Shown here in pieces: positions 24,152-35,755 of a stretch of 64,000 nucleotides of DNA. The notes beneath the pieces were generated by a model, which was not told the origin of the DNA, searched no databases, and was given only the letters and a program-made list of their open reading frames with translations. How positions within the stretch are numbered: the stretch's first letter is position 1; each line of letters begins with the position of its first letter. This stretch comes from Sipunculus nudus (taxonomy: Eukaryota > Annelida > Sipuncula > Golfingiida > Sipunculidae). The position numbers were made by a program, and so were the translations under genes. The stretch spans positions 29,833,729-29,897,728 of the forward strand of contig CM049314.1 of the NCBI GenBank assembly GCA_026874595.1. Reading direction: 5' to 3'.

Positions 24152-24307
24152 TGTTACGGTGTGACATAAAAGCGGACCGAACTGTCTTTCTAGGGAAGCT
24201 TGCTATGCTAGCGAAGCGGTTGGTTCGCCAGACTTGTGCGCCTCCGACCTGGGTCCGACTCCCGGATTGGGCCAGGATTTTCCCCTCATTTATTTGTCTT
24301 CGTAACA
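24152..24307 (+). repeat. 3' LTR with tRNA-like Pol III promoter
   Basis: TG...CA-ended 156-bp repeat. TAGCGAAGCGG (24209-24219) fits a tRNA A box and GGTCCGACTCC (24252-24262) a B box with one change. The D-arm (GCGA with TCGC) and T-arm (CTGGG with CCCGG) can pair in the related 5' copy, while the anticodon arm does not fold cleanly. It therefore looks tRNA-derived and not a functional tRNA gene. Confidence 0.75.
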
Positions 24308-24717
24308 ATCTATACTCATTTCTTTATGTGTGGGACTATTTTTATATACCAAAAGTCATCGAACAGACATTTGACCAAAGGGTCTATCAATGGTCTTTAC
24401 TTGAACAGTTCCTGTGAATGACCTGATGCATTTCTATAGACAGTGTGGCGACTTTAACCCTCACAAATCCAACACTATTAAGATGTCTAACTTTGTAATA
24501 TAAATCTTATTTTACTATCATAAATCAGTTTCAGACATGTTTGTCAAATATCGAAAAATATCCATTTGTGAGCACGGTACGCAATAAATGAGATTTGATA
24601 AATCGATAATATTTCACATCACTTTCATACAAGTTGGTTATAAGTGCAGTTGATTTCTGATGAAAATGAAATATGCATTGTTGTTAAAGAGTTTCAGATT
24701 TTGCTTCGCCATGACCT
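24308..24717. other. Spacer, no feature recognised
   Basis: Nothing recognised. Confidence 0.35.
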
Positions 24718-25068
24718 TGTTGCCTCCGCCTTGGGGGGTTTCCCTTCATCCCTGATCGTGCGTGTGCGTTTGTGCGTGTGTTCGTTCACGATATAACTAA
24801 AGCAGTCGTGAAAGGAAGCTCATGAAATTATCAGTTCATTTTGGGAATGGGGTAATACAAAAACGAATACATTTTGGTGAGTTTACGGCACATAATCTCG
24901 ATTCAGTAACACCATCAACGATTTTCACAAATGTCAATCACTTTTATAATGCACGAGGATTGAATAAGTGAAGACGAGTTCAGGAGGATCCCACAATAGG
25001 ACCCCCCCCCCCCCCCAATATGGTGGTGGTATGCATTCCTTAGAATGCACATTTCTTGTTTCGGAGTT
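24718..25068 (+). repeat. Dispersed repeat family R6, copy 2
   Basis: GTTGCCTCCGCCTTGGGGGG, TTCATCCCTGATCGTGCG, a GT-rich block, TTCGTTCACGATATAACTAA, AGCTCATGAAATTATCAG and TTTTGGGAATGG occur in the order seen in copies 1, 3 and 4. The tail includes a poly-C run and GCATTCCTTAGAATGCA, which parallels 7935-7955. Confidence 0.6.
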
Positions 25069-26013
25069 ATTGGTATATGAAATGTATCAAGTGACAGAAG
25101 AAGTCTTGGTTTCATGCATAAATGAGATAAAACGTATCACTGGAATTTACCTTTTCAATGCGCACGCGCGTCGTGCTAATTTGACCTCTGCTGCGGTCAC
25201 GTGGGTACTGTCATGTGTCGAAAAAAGCTGCTGGTCAATTTGTTGAATCATATTTTTCTTTTTCGACCGCAGTGACCCGAACAGTCGGTACCATTTTTCA
25301 CCCATAGATTGATTATTTTGTAAGGGAAAGGTCGATTCACCAATAACCTTTGACACATTTTAGGTTTACATACAAATACACGCACACACACAAACACACC
25401 AAGACACCAGTCGGTAAACCGCATGCGTCGGCGTCGGCAGCAACAAAGATAAAGACATACGTTTATATAAGTTTCAATCTGGATAATCAGGTGTCTGAAA
25501 TAGACTTGTTTCCCTTCGTTAAGAGGTATAATGTTTATTTTGTTTGGTTTTTATAGTTGTTGGTTTTCTATACTTGTTTGGTTTGTCTGCTGGCAACTTT
25601 CTGTAAAGTATAATGTCCGCAAATTATACCTGATCATTATTGTAAGGAATGGATATCAGGATAACTTATGACCACAAGATTATATACAGGTACGACGTTT
25701 GTGCATGTCGTGACTGTTGTTAGCCGTGGGGCGCGCTTAGCACATGCAGTTTGTTGCGTTAAAGTAGTTTCACCTAACTGTGATACCTCACTCAGGTATA
25801 CAATCTCGAAACCAATTGATCATTCAATTTAGAGCGGTACAGCCTCTTATTTCATCGCTGCTATAATGTATTACACATGCGCGTGACTTGTAGATATATA
25901 AGGGCTATATTCTACAGGGAGCACACAGAGAAATCTCGGACACCTTAACGACGAACACCTTGATTACGACCATCCCGCTATCGTCACAGCTGTATTTGGT
26001 CCAGGGCATACAT
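25069..26013. other. Spacer, no gene recognised
   Basis: 25150-25290 is less AT-rich and contains TCACGTG. No motif-bearing frame was recognised. Confidence 0.35.
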
Positions 26014-26146
26014 CAGAAGCTGATCCGGGGGGGGGGGGGGGTCCACGGGGTCCAGACTCCCGTTTTCTGTCGCTACAACCTTTTCTTTAGGGTTACAGAC
26101 CAAATTTTACGGCCTGGACCCCCCTTTTAACCTCCTCTTTTGCAGC
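26014..26146. mobile_element. hAT-like MITE, copy D (right end missing)
   Basis: It starts CAGAAGCTGATCCGGGG with a long G run, then GGGGTCCAGACTCCCG, TACAGACCAAATTTTACGG and CCTGGACCCCCC. The usual GATCCGCCCCTG right end is not found. Confidence 0.6.
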
Positions 26147-26821
26147 TCACTTGTAAGGACATGCCCTGAAATCTCGCCGAAAGATCCGAGCGTCATATGA
26201 AATGTACTCCAAGCAACACATGCAGAGGAACATTATTCTCTCTCGAAAAAAATCCAGGTATTTGTTTTATATACTTCTGATACTTATGCTTTTAACGTTG
26301 TTGGTTGGTTACTTCTTTGGTTATTTTGTCGGTTTGTCTGTATAATTATACTAAACATGTATGCACAGTTGAAATTGTATGGAGGGATAGGAAAAGATCT
26401 ATTGAAAAATCCATTACATCCAAGTAACCAAAATGTAAATCTTTACCAAATAATTTTGCATCATTGTGAGGTTGTGGCACTTTGTTTATCCCTTCTGAGG
26501 GCGAAAGATTTCACTGGTTCTTGGGCCTCCTTTGTTCTTGCGGGCAGAGATGACCTGTGATACTATCTTAGAGTTGATGAATTGTGACACACTTTTAGGC
26601 GCTTGCATTCAGAGTTTGCGATTTTGTACCACATACAAATATTTGATGACATTAGGGGCCTTGTCAGGTGAATATGTAGTCTCATAACACTGTTTGATTA
26701 AAATATGTATTCAATGCATTCCACCTTATATACCTTATATGGATGGTGTGGCAAAGTATTATCAAGAGTGGTATTAGGCCAAAAAAAGGTTTAGTTCTCA
26801 GTAACATTTCTTAAAATCAAT
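26147..26821. other. Spacer, no feature recognised
   Basis: A 67-codon plus-strand frame at 26357-26560 has no recognisable motif. Confidence 0.35.
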
Positions 26822-27130
26822 TCGAGCGGGCGATTTTTTTATTACCTTTTTTGTATGTTTCGATAAAAATGTCATATGATCAGGGAAAAGCATGATAATA
26901 ACAGATTTTTTTTTTGCTAAACAAGTAAAAACACTTCATAACAAAGGATATTATATCGAAATTGTATTATTTAATATTCTTGAAAGAAATGTCCGAGCGG
27001 CTGGAGCTCTAAATTGGTAAGTTTCTATTAAAAAATCATAATAAACTTTTTGATCGGGGGAGGGGGACCCGGGCGTGCCTGAGAACCGTACCTTTTATGT
27101 ATTTTTTTTTTTGCATTATACAAGCAAGTT
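26822..27130 (+). repeat. Dispersed repeat family R5, copy 1
   Basis: Shares with 46040-46330 the blocks GATAAAAATGTCATATGAT, AGGGAAAAGCATGA, TTTTTGCTAAACA, CATAACAAAG, AAATTGTATTA and TTTTTGATC followed by a G run. No terminal repeat or coding region identified. Confidence 0.65.
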
Positions 27131-27894
27131 GCGCTTTTGAAGAAGGCAGCTGGGCGGGCTTCCGTCCATGATGCATGTGACATAGGCACCGACAGTGACC
27201 CGTCCATCATGATGTAATGTTAAACTGCATTGTTGTAACCCTGGATAGTTTATGGCTGATACGAGAGATCACAATCAATAGGGAAATTATATATGAAGTT
27301 TATATCCTTGTATGCAATTTTAAATTTAAAACTTTTTAATCGTTCCTTGTTTATCATTTAATTGAAATACAAATAACTGTCACATACCGTGTTTGCCCTT
27401 TTGTCGTACGGGTTTTAAAATTCGTGATATTCGCGAAACGGAAATTATCTCGAAAATAAATCTTTGCCCCGTCATCGAAGGGAATTCAAAAAGCAAAGTC
27501 TTATATATGAATAATAATACATCTTGTAAATTACATGAATCAAAGGTTGCTTAAAAACATGATATCAAACCCTTCAAAAATAAAACCCTTCATGAATAAT
27601 AAGTAATTTCAATTATTATTTCAATATTCCCTGCAGATTACTCCAACATATACGATTTGCGTAAATAATGTTTTTTAATATACTAAATTCGTAAAATAAT
27701 ATACATATACTAAGTGTAGGTTAAACTCAATGGTGGGTCCGTGAAAATGGAACCCTCGAAAAATATTGAAAAGACGAAACTCGAGAAAATTTAAACGCGT
27801 AAATATGAAGACAACCACATTATATCAACAATACTTGCAAGTGCAAGTTTTAAAAGCAAATACTAGAAATAGACATATAACTTAGGTCTGGAAT
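27131..27894. other. AT-rich spacer
   Basis: Nothing recognised. Confidence 0.35.
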
Positions 27895-28218
27895 TTAAAG
27901 GGGTCCAATCACCTATTTGACCTTTATAAACTACAGGTGAAAGCCTTAGGGCTTTTATAAAAATAGGTCAGAAAATGAAGATATCACCACACATAGGCTG
28001 CTTTTTTGTTTATATCAACGTGTTTATAATATAAACGCTGGGGCCGCAAAAATAATCAAAACAATTTCCTCAAGCGCATTCGTCAGCAGGTGAGTTAAGC
28101 CAGAGCTTCGCAAATGGCGTTTTGCAGCAAGTGACCTTTCTACCACCGCATACATGCAACCAACCACCTAAGTTACATGTTTTTCCCTTTTTTGTCAACA
28201 TTGCTGCGTTTACAAACA

Positions 28219-29865
28219 TATTATTTATTTATTTATTTTTTATATATTTGCATACCTTAGTGCCCTGTACCATTCACAAACAAAAACAGATAATGACTAA
28301 AAACATCAATACAATTCATTCATAATACCATGGCTAAGAGTATAACACATGAACATTTTAATTATGTGGAATCAGAACATAAAAGCATTACTAGAAAGTA
28401 TATCATATTTACATTTATGAAACAGGCGGAGTATTAAAATATCACAATCAGTTATGTATCTATAATGTAAGGTATACGAAGCAATATTAATACAATATTC
28501 TCTATTGTTGATAGACCTGGTCATAATAATATGATATAGTTTTTAAGCAACATGGAATGAGGTTAGTTATGATTCTTATATGATCAATGAATAAGTTAAC
28601 AGTGCGCTACATACACAATCTCAAAAACAGGCGACTGTATACCGTATGTCATGCAGCCGATAGGCATGACTATAATATTACTTACAGCAGCTCGAGTCTC
28701 ATGATTTTGAGATTCATTAACAAAATGAAAATAATCCCCTTGTGAATCAGGAAGCATTAAGCAAACACATTTATACATAAGCACAGCAATAGAATAAGTA
28801 TATCCATGATGTAAATTCATCCATCCAAGTTAATTAACTAGATTCATAGAATTTACATTTCTACCGAAGTTTTTTGGTTATTATTCGGGTAGCTCTTTTT
28901 TGTATCTTGTGTACCATATTATTAGTGCATTATAAGGAACAACCCCAGATGCTTAGGGCATAGTCAATATGTAGTAGAATGCTCTTTGGTCAAGGATTGC
29001 TGAGAAAGGAACCTATATATACGGTAACGAACTCCAATATTTGGAGGGTTTCTTTTTTTTGCATTATGAGTTAATATGTGGTCTACAGGATAAATTAGCA
29101 TCTATTATCACTCTTAAGTAAATTTGTCTCGTAAGAACAAGGTAGAGTTAAATCCAATATTGATATCTGGAGTTTTGGATCAGCAATTCTTTTAGATTTA
29201 CCAAGGGGCATGACACTAGCTTTGTTATAATTTAAAGTGAGCAGGTTTTCGTCAAACCAGGTTGTTACTTGCTCTATATTACGTTTTAATTTAATCTCAG
29301 CTTCTTTAGCATGTTTCGCATGGTAATACACAGTGACATCATCTGCGTACATCATAATACAATCAGTATTTAGCACAGATGAAAGATAATTGATATATAT
29401 TAAAAACAGAATTGAGCCCAGTATCCTACCCTGAGGGACATGCACCTAAATTCACAACTGCAGGGTTAGATATGTTATGAATTTTACTATCTGTAACCGA
29501 TCATGAAGTTATGAATAACACCAAGCCATGCATTGTGTTACTATCAAAACCGAATGTTTGCAATTTAACAATTTTTCTAGTAATCTTTTATGATTTATAG
29601 TATCAAATCCTTTTGTTAGGTCGAAAAAAACAGGCGGCTGTAACTTTACCCAGATCCATATCTTTATATATGTCATTTTTAAATTTGCTTACAGCATTTA
29701 CTTTACAATTTCCCGGCAGATATGTGTGCTGACTTTCTGATATGTTATATTTATTATTTTTAATAAACCCGATCAGCTGCCTTTGTATAGCATTTTCAAA
29801 ATGTTTCGCCACATTGGGTATTATCCAAGTGGGTCTATGTTTGCTTTATCGCCTTTTCTTTTATA
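28219..29865 (-). pseudogene. Jockey/CR1-group non-LTR retrotransposon remnant, 5'-truncated
   Basis: Minus-strand reverse transcriptase pieces read in order. NVAKHFENAIQRQLIGF is at about 29760-29812. KFKNDIYKDMDLGKVTAACFF and (after a frameshift) FDLTKGFDTINH lie at about 29600-29680. VPQGRILGSILFLIYINYLSS is at 29380-29440. MMYADDVTVYY follows, with YADD at 29338-29349, then TWFDENLLTLNYNKASVMPLGKS. These are the classic blocks of Jockey/CR1-type polymerases. Several frameshifts and stops break the frame although YADD itself is intact. The 3' tail is an AAAT-rich run read as 28219-28241 on the plus strand. Endonuclease and ORF1 are missing. Confidence 0.85.
29095..29445 (-). pseudogene. 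Reverse transcriptase fragment with YADD
   Basis: Longest intact frame of the LINE (116 codons). It begins at the VPQG block and keeps LFLIYIN, YADD (codons 33-36) and TWFDENLLTLN. The expected acidic ND after LIYIN is replaced by NY. It ends at a stop well before the usual C terminus. It is a piece of a dead element and not a host gene. Confidence 0.85.
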
Positions 29866-30105
29866 TACCTGAGTATATGTTGTTGATAAGCAAGCTCATA
29901 CATCCTTCACGAAGGGGTTTTCAGAATTTTTAACAAACAAAATTACCCTTAGATCATTAATTTATATACAGAGGAAGCCAGAAACCACATAAATTAATTT
30001 CCAAAGGTAGGTGATTCGACACCTTTAACATAAATTTTATCACAACCAGTATATATTTCCTTGGACAGTATGACTAATCCTTTTGTCTGCGTGTGGCAAT
30101 GACCT

Positions 30106-30106
<1 letters not shown>

Positions 30107-30177
<71 letters not shown>
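30107..30177. repeat. (TG)n-(TA)n microsatellite
   Basis: A short TG run leads into about thirty TA units with one ACATA interruption, 80 bp beyond the TIR element. Confidence 0.95.
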
Positions 30178-32911
30178 AACTATTTATTGTGGCTCGATCA
30201 ACAAAATGAATAATACTAATGTTGTAGGATTGTACAGGTGATCCAGTATAATTAAGTATCAAAGACTTTGGGAAACAATTCACTTGACATTGTGTATGCA
30301 GGGACTTAAGACAGTAAAAGATCTAATATTACCATGTTTATTATAAACATGGGTCAGATATCCCCGGTACAGGTCAAGTCCACCAGCCCCATCTGGCGAG
30401 TAACTTAGAAGTATCGCGAACGGTTTACGATACATGAGCGAAGAAACAGACAGTCTAATTAAATAATAAAGGTTATAATCCGCTATTACTTTGTTACCGT
30501 TCATATTATGGCAATAAGACTTATCGTAGCTATGTTCCAGTCACCAGCAAAACTAATACCAGGGAGGACCGTCCTAGAGCCAGCGTTGTTAGATTTAATC
30601 TAAACTAACAGCGGACTGGCCCGCAAATTGTTATACGCTTTTCCATCGCCTTATCGCTGACATGTCGACAAGTTAGAACAATCTCTCGGCAAAACGGCCA
30701 CTGTTTGATTAGACTTATTGAAGTATACTCGGAAATCAATACAGGAATTAAGTAGCCACCCGCTGATTTGTAGAACAGAGTACAATTGTTTATTAAGAAA
30801 TCGGCTTTAATTTCAATGGTTTAATTCTTTCAGCCTAAAATTGTTGTCTTCAAACCGTATATGACCAACTGAAAAATGTTAAACCTTTGTAATGTCAGAT
30901 TGTGAGGTTAAAAAAACGATGTTTCAAGAGCCAATCTCTGATGATATACCTACTGAGTCCCCCTTCTATCTTGTGCTAGTTTCAAAGTGCATGTAACAAG
31001 AGGGTAGCGCCATATCGGCCCTCTGACATACGAACCGATTACTGCCTGTCTGAGTGCCATTACATCTAGGTCTGAGGAACGCGTTATTAGTCCCCACGAG
31101 GATGCAAATATTTTCGTCATTTCTGACATCGCGTCATGGCCTACAGGTACACTGTCAATCGACATGAACCAGACTTATCGTCAGCATGTGTAGTGTACTT
31201 TCTAACAACACCAAACAGCGAGAAAAGTTCCGTTTCAACTCAGCATATTGAAAAACCCCCTCCGCATGTTTGTTGAATTTCTGACCCCATTAATACAGGC
31301 ATGGCTCGCACGGGTTACTGGACGCAGCCAACTTGTACGCGATACAGGAAAAGACTCTTTAACACAGAGACGGGGTTTCAGTTTCGGTTATGAGTTCACA
31401 TGTATTTTCTTGTGTTAATACACCATTCGTAGCACAATGTTAAGATTATGGGCTGTTTACCACAATATGAATCCAACATGATGGAAGACCACTGCGATGC
31501 ATTCCTCGATATTGCTTGTATCAGGACTCAAGAAGGCCTAACAGCCGTATAATCATTGCCTATACTGAGTCGGGTTGTCACGGCTATAATAAGAGGGTAG
31601 CATGGTTGTATGTTGCCGCCTTCACCGACGAAACGTCTCGTGACCATGATGACCTGTGATGGGTCGACCGTTTCGTCGCCTCCCAATATATGTAGAGCAA
31701 AGTGGTGTTTGCACAAGATACGATCGTATTTTCATGAAAGAGAGATGTGTAATCAGTTATGTGGACATTGCAGCATTAAAACGTTTGCTGCATTGTATAA
31801 GTAGCTTATGTAGAACATAACTGCTGCATATTCACATGAGATTATTTTTACCTCAGTTATTAAGTGCTTTGGTCTAAGAAGACACGGGCCATAGTGCACA
31901 CAGCCGCCAGGACATAAGCAACGAAAACATTTTTATAGCGACATAATTAGGGGATCACGCCTCTTTAAACTGGGAATATCTATGCATATAAGCTTACCAT
32001 AACTATACTGAGTGTAAAATGGTTAACCAGAGAATATTATGAATTCTCTACCTTTTACATATATACCTATCGTATGGCGCTTAAATTCCTACCCAATTAG
32101 TGCATAGGTGAGGTGGTAACTATAATGAACTATCAGATATATCTCAACGTTTTAGTCAGAATGGTGGCTATGTTGCATGGACATCGGAGTCACGTTTCAC
32201 CGCGTTTCACCAAGACCTAATGTTGGTCTCTATGTAGATCCTATAAAAGGGAATAATGGGTTTCTCAGGCACCGCGGGATTCAATGTTTAGCCCCATAAA
32301 AATTGTTTTATTCGATTTTCAATTGAATTTTACCCACTTGAGCTTTAGCCGCAAGGACATTTCATTCAAGAAAATAAAATAAATACATGTTTGATAATAT
32401 CTTGAAAAATTATTAAATTCATTGATAACTTGTAATTAAAAAAGGAAATGAAAAAGGACAACCATCCGCAAAGATTACTGAAAAAATTGCATGTGAAAGC
32501 TATCTGTTTGGCCTTATGGCTTAATGACAGTTCATGACGTAAGGATATATATTCTAATTCCGTGATTTCCTTACCACAACAACATCAATGTTAATGTAAT
32601 CTGCCTTGGACTACATTACCCTCTTTGCTACATTTATATCTACGCCGCAGGTGTATGCAGATTCTGTATATAATTTGATTGTAATAAACGAAATAAAAAA
32701 GCCGCGGTGCATTGTGGGGTCAGATTATGACGCCCATGATAACCCTAACCAGCAGAGTCGTGCTCTTGTGAGTCCGAGTCTGCGCAGTGTATACAGCGGA
32801 TTATAACAACATGACGTCATGTACCCTGTGCCCCTGTTGCATCCGCACCAATTTAAACGTATCATAATAGCGATTTTCATTTAGTCCCCCTCATGGAGTG
32901 TTTCTGCTGTC
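30178..32911. other. Less repetitive spacer, no gene established
   Basis: This is one of the least repetitive stretches. A 71-codon minus-strand frame (30950-31165) has an unbiased composition but no recognised motif. A 10-bp inverted repeat CGACGAAACG (31626-31635) with CGTTTCGTCG (31669-31678) encloses 33 bp. No host exon could be established. Confidence 0.35.
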
Positions 32912-33099
32912 GAGGCGGATCGAGAGGGTGTGGGGCTTGGGGGTTTAAACTCTTCTGAGTGGGCTGAAATTATCCTTTTTGCAGTGTTTTCAGAATAATG
33001 ACAAATCAATTTTTTTTTTTTATTTTACTTTTCAAGTTTTTAGTCCGTTTATGTAATCGGTAAATCCTCTCCCTTAAAAAATCTTGAATCCGCCCCATG
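32912..33099. mobile_element. hAT-like MITE, copy E (diverged)
   Basis: It starts GAGGCGGATCGAGAGGG and ends CTTGAATCCGCCCCATG. A G-rich left part and a TTTTCAG...AATCAATTTTTT core are recognisable. It is the most diverged copy. Confidence 0.55.
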
Positions 33100-35141
33100 T
33101 ACGATTTTTTTTATTAGTAAAACAGTAAAGGTATGTGGGCGACTGGGCGTGCATGTAACAATTCATTTAAGCATTATGCAAAGAATAGAGGGGGCTATTG
33201 AAACTTTCCACCGATCTCAAACATGTGTACCTACTGACCCCGATGAATGTGTCATGAAAAAAGGCTTCGTTTTAGTGATCTATACCCGCTCAATAGAGAG
33301 GAATGTGGAAAGTCCTCTGTAGGCAAATAATGTACAAGTTTGAACTTGCCGCCGAAGCGAAAATTCCCTCTGTTTTTTAAAGATCACTTTTGCCATCGTT
33401 CCTGGTTGATCACGTTGATTATGTATGGCAGTTTTCCAAAACCTCGTGGCTGGCTAACAAAACCGTGTACAGGGCAGTTGAGCAAGCAGCGATTCTCTGA
33501 ACGTTACATATGCTTATGTCAGCATGTGCACACAGGGCTGATTCATACGGGGCCCAGGCGTCACTATGATGATACGCGCTGTACTTAAAACCCGGCCGCC
33601 CTCGCACCCTCAGTTAATTGTCGGTATGGCACAGATAGGGACGGTTCTTGGATGGTAAAGCTGTGGTCACGGTGGACGCCGGGCTTTACTGGTCACCAAT
33701 GCGCAACCCGTTCTATTATGACGCAACCAGAGACACGAGACCGTGATGCATCAGTTACAGCACTCGGCCAGCCACGTTCGTTGAAACGCTGCAATGTGGC
33801 TGTTGTACATATCGCACCGGTACACGTCCGTAAGCCTGTGGCGCCCTGATGTAAGTACTACGCTTCAATAATTAAAATTCACGACAGCAATTTATAACCA
33901 GCTCACAGCCAATAAGCCACTTGATATCCAATTAACTTGATTCCAGTTGAATTGTACCGATTATGTTCAATGTTTTAAGGCATCCAAGGCTAAAAAGCAG
34001 ATTCATTACTTAATTCCCCGATTAAAATAGCTGCACAAATTCTATACACGTATTTAGAGTGCTCCATAAACCGTGAGTTAATTTTTAGCTGGTGAACTTG
34101 TGAACGATCTGAGAGGCCTTCACCCACGGCCCCGGCCTTATCTCGGTGAACTTGTAACACACATACCGAAATAATGAGCTGTGATTGTCGGCAATTATTT
34201 ATAGGACAACAGTATTATTAATCTACAGTATTTATGCACCGAATTACTCAGGTCACAGTCACACGTGTTCTAAATCACATTTCTATTAATTGGTAACAGT
34301 TTGTTGAGAGAGGGAAAAACATCGATCACTGGAGTCCTGTATTTAAAAGGATACCTGTTCAAGAGGTATTGAGTCGCACAGTGATGTAATGATTATGCGT
34401 ATAATGTGAGTTAAGTACAGATATGGAGCACGGCCCGCCTTTATCAAAGTACACATAGCGTTACTGTTTACAGTTGCTATCATTTTGTTGATATTTGCCC
34501 TTGACGACGTCCCGCCTCATTTAACAGCCAGGCCCGCGCACTGACTGCCGGGAAGAGCCCGGACACGGAAGTTTAATGTCACTTCCTGGTGCGGGGTAAC
34601 TCTCCGTGAATTCCTTCGAAATGTATGGCCTATTTTTTTTTTTAATTCATCCATTAAGAATCCATCTATGATGTAAATACGGGTATCATTGAAAATAACC
34701 CTTAAGCGCATATAACAGGTTTATGGATGACACATGGTTAACAAAAGCTTACATATAGTTGTCATTAATTCTGTGAATTTATAAGTTTAATGTCATTTGT
34801 CACAAAGCTTATGTTGGACCTATAGGCGTGTCATTTACTAAGTTTAATATAGACCATTTTTATTTAGGATATATACAGTATATTATCGTTCATTTGCCCC
34901 CCCCCCCCTTAACACGCCACTAATTAAAGTCGAAATTTCAACAGTATGTCTACCAAATACCATGTGATCTGCAAACCCAATTGCCCGATTCGATTTATGA
35001 CACCGCACCATTGCCTAGGCCTCGATGTATGAGTGTGAAGAATGTATTATAATACTCCGTGAAACATTTGTCACAAAGAAACACCCTTGATCATCCGTGA
35101 CCCTCACATACCGCCATTAACTGGCATGTGATTGAGGTTAT

Positions 35142-35145
<4 letters not shown>
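33100..35145. other. Less repetitive spacer, no gene established
   Basis: 33580-33850 is less AT-rich and ends at a donor-like GATGTAAGTAC (33849-33859). It could be a non-coding first exon, but no acceptor, TSS signal or protein match is visible. A run of C lies at 34898-34908. Confidence 0.35.
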
Positions 35146-35194
<49 letters not shown>

Positions 35195-35208
35195 GTATAT
35201 ATATATAA
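35146..35208. repeat. (TA)n microsatellite
   Basis: Long TA array with one ACGTA interruption. Confidence 0.95.
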
Positions 35209-35502
35209 TGATAACTGTCTATTGTTCAATTTATTGTTGGACAAGTAATCTGTGTATATATGCCTATGTACCATAAACCTTATAACAATTAATCTTCTAT
35301 CTGTACTATCCACCAATCTCCTTGTGGTTATAAAATATCAACAACTAATCAGAAACGGTACATGCTGAAAAAACTGCCAGTATCCTCCCGTGTTAGTGTG
35401 TGTGTGGTTTGGGGGGGGGGGGGGGCGTGGATCATGGGTGAATTCGAATCCAGAATATTTTTTACACGTATTTATGACAATGCATAAACCTCCATTTGAT
35501 AC

Positions 35503-35504
<2 letters not shown>
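35209..35504. other. Spacer with a poly-G run
   Basis: A G run lies at about 35410-35425. Nothing else recognised. Confidence 0.4.
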
Positions 35505-35560
<56 letters not shown>

Positions 35561-35582
35561 CTATATATATATATATATATTT
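35505..35582. repeat. (TA)n microsatellite
   Basis: About 25 TA units, a TTTATC interruption, then about 10 more. Confidence 0.95.
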
Positions 35583-35677
35583 AATGGAAGATCAGGCAGA
35601 TAAATCTCAACATTTTGTGTTTTCAATGTGCAAATATTTTGTATGGCACTACTTTAATGAAACATTGAACTTTGCGG

Positions 35678-35755
35678 CCATGCGTTGATGTCTGCGCCGG
35701 CTTTATGCATGATGTCGGCTCAGGGGTCAACTCAGTGCTGCCAATGTTCAACAAC
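35678..35755 (+). repeat. Dispersed repeat family R4, fragment 2
   Basis: Diverged match to 5124-5200, see that entry for the shared blocks. Confidence 0.5.

Larger units (their letters stand above)
23938..24307 (+). mobile_element. TRIM-like miniature LTR element with tRNA-like LTRs
   Basis: A truncated 5' LTR (23938-24039) and a full 3' LTR (24152-24307, 156 bp) flank an internal region of only 112 bp. The 5' LTR ends CGTAACA. Three bases later comes a primer-binding-site candidate at 24043-24054. A purine tract lies immediately before the 3' LTR, which begins TGTTACGGTGTGACA and ends CTTCGTAACA. The internal part has no coding capacity, so it would depend on another element's enzymes. Both LTRs carry tRNA-like A and B boxes. 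The 5' LTR is missing about its first third. A related solo LTR is at 16410-16559. Confidence 0.7.
27895..30028. mobile_element. TIR element (MITE-like), copy 2, interrupted by a LINE
   Basis: The left end TTAAAGGGGTCCAATCACC (27895-27913) is an imperfect inverted repeat of the right end GGTGATTCGACACCTTTAA (30010-30028). Segments 27895-28219 and 29866-30028 together make about 490 bp that align with copy 1 at 1-407. The intervening 1.65 kb is a minus-strand LINE that is absent from copy 1, so copy 1 shows the pre-insertion arrangement. Confidence 0.75.

Noticed and set aside
24200-24270. Possible functional tRNA gene
   Set aside because: A and B boxes match but the anticodon and acceptor stems do not fold cleanly, and the sequence lies inside an LTR.
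30950-31165. 71-codon minus-strand frame with protein-like composition
   Set aside because: No recognised motif, weak start context and no clear splice signals. Frames of this size are expected by chance.
31626-31678. 10-bp inverted repeat CGACGAAACG with a 33-bp loop
   Set aside because: No further structure or second copy was found, so it may be chance.
33580-33860. Less AT-rich block ending at GATGTAAGTAC, possibly a first exon
   Set aside because: Only the donor-like site is convincing. No start, promoter element or conserved protein was seen.
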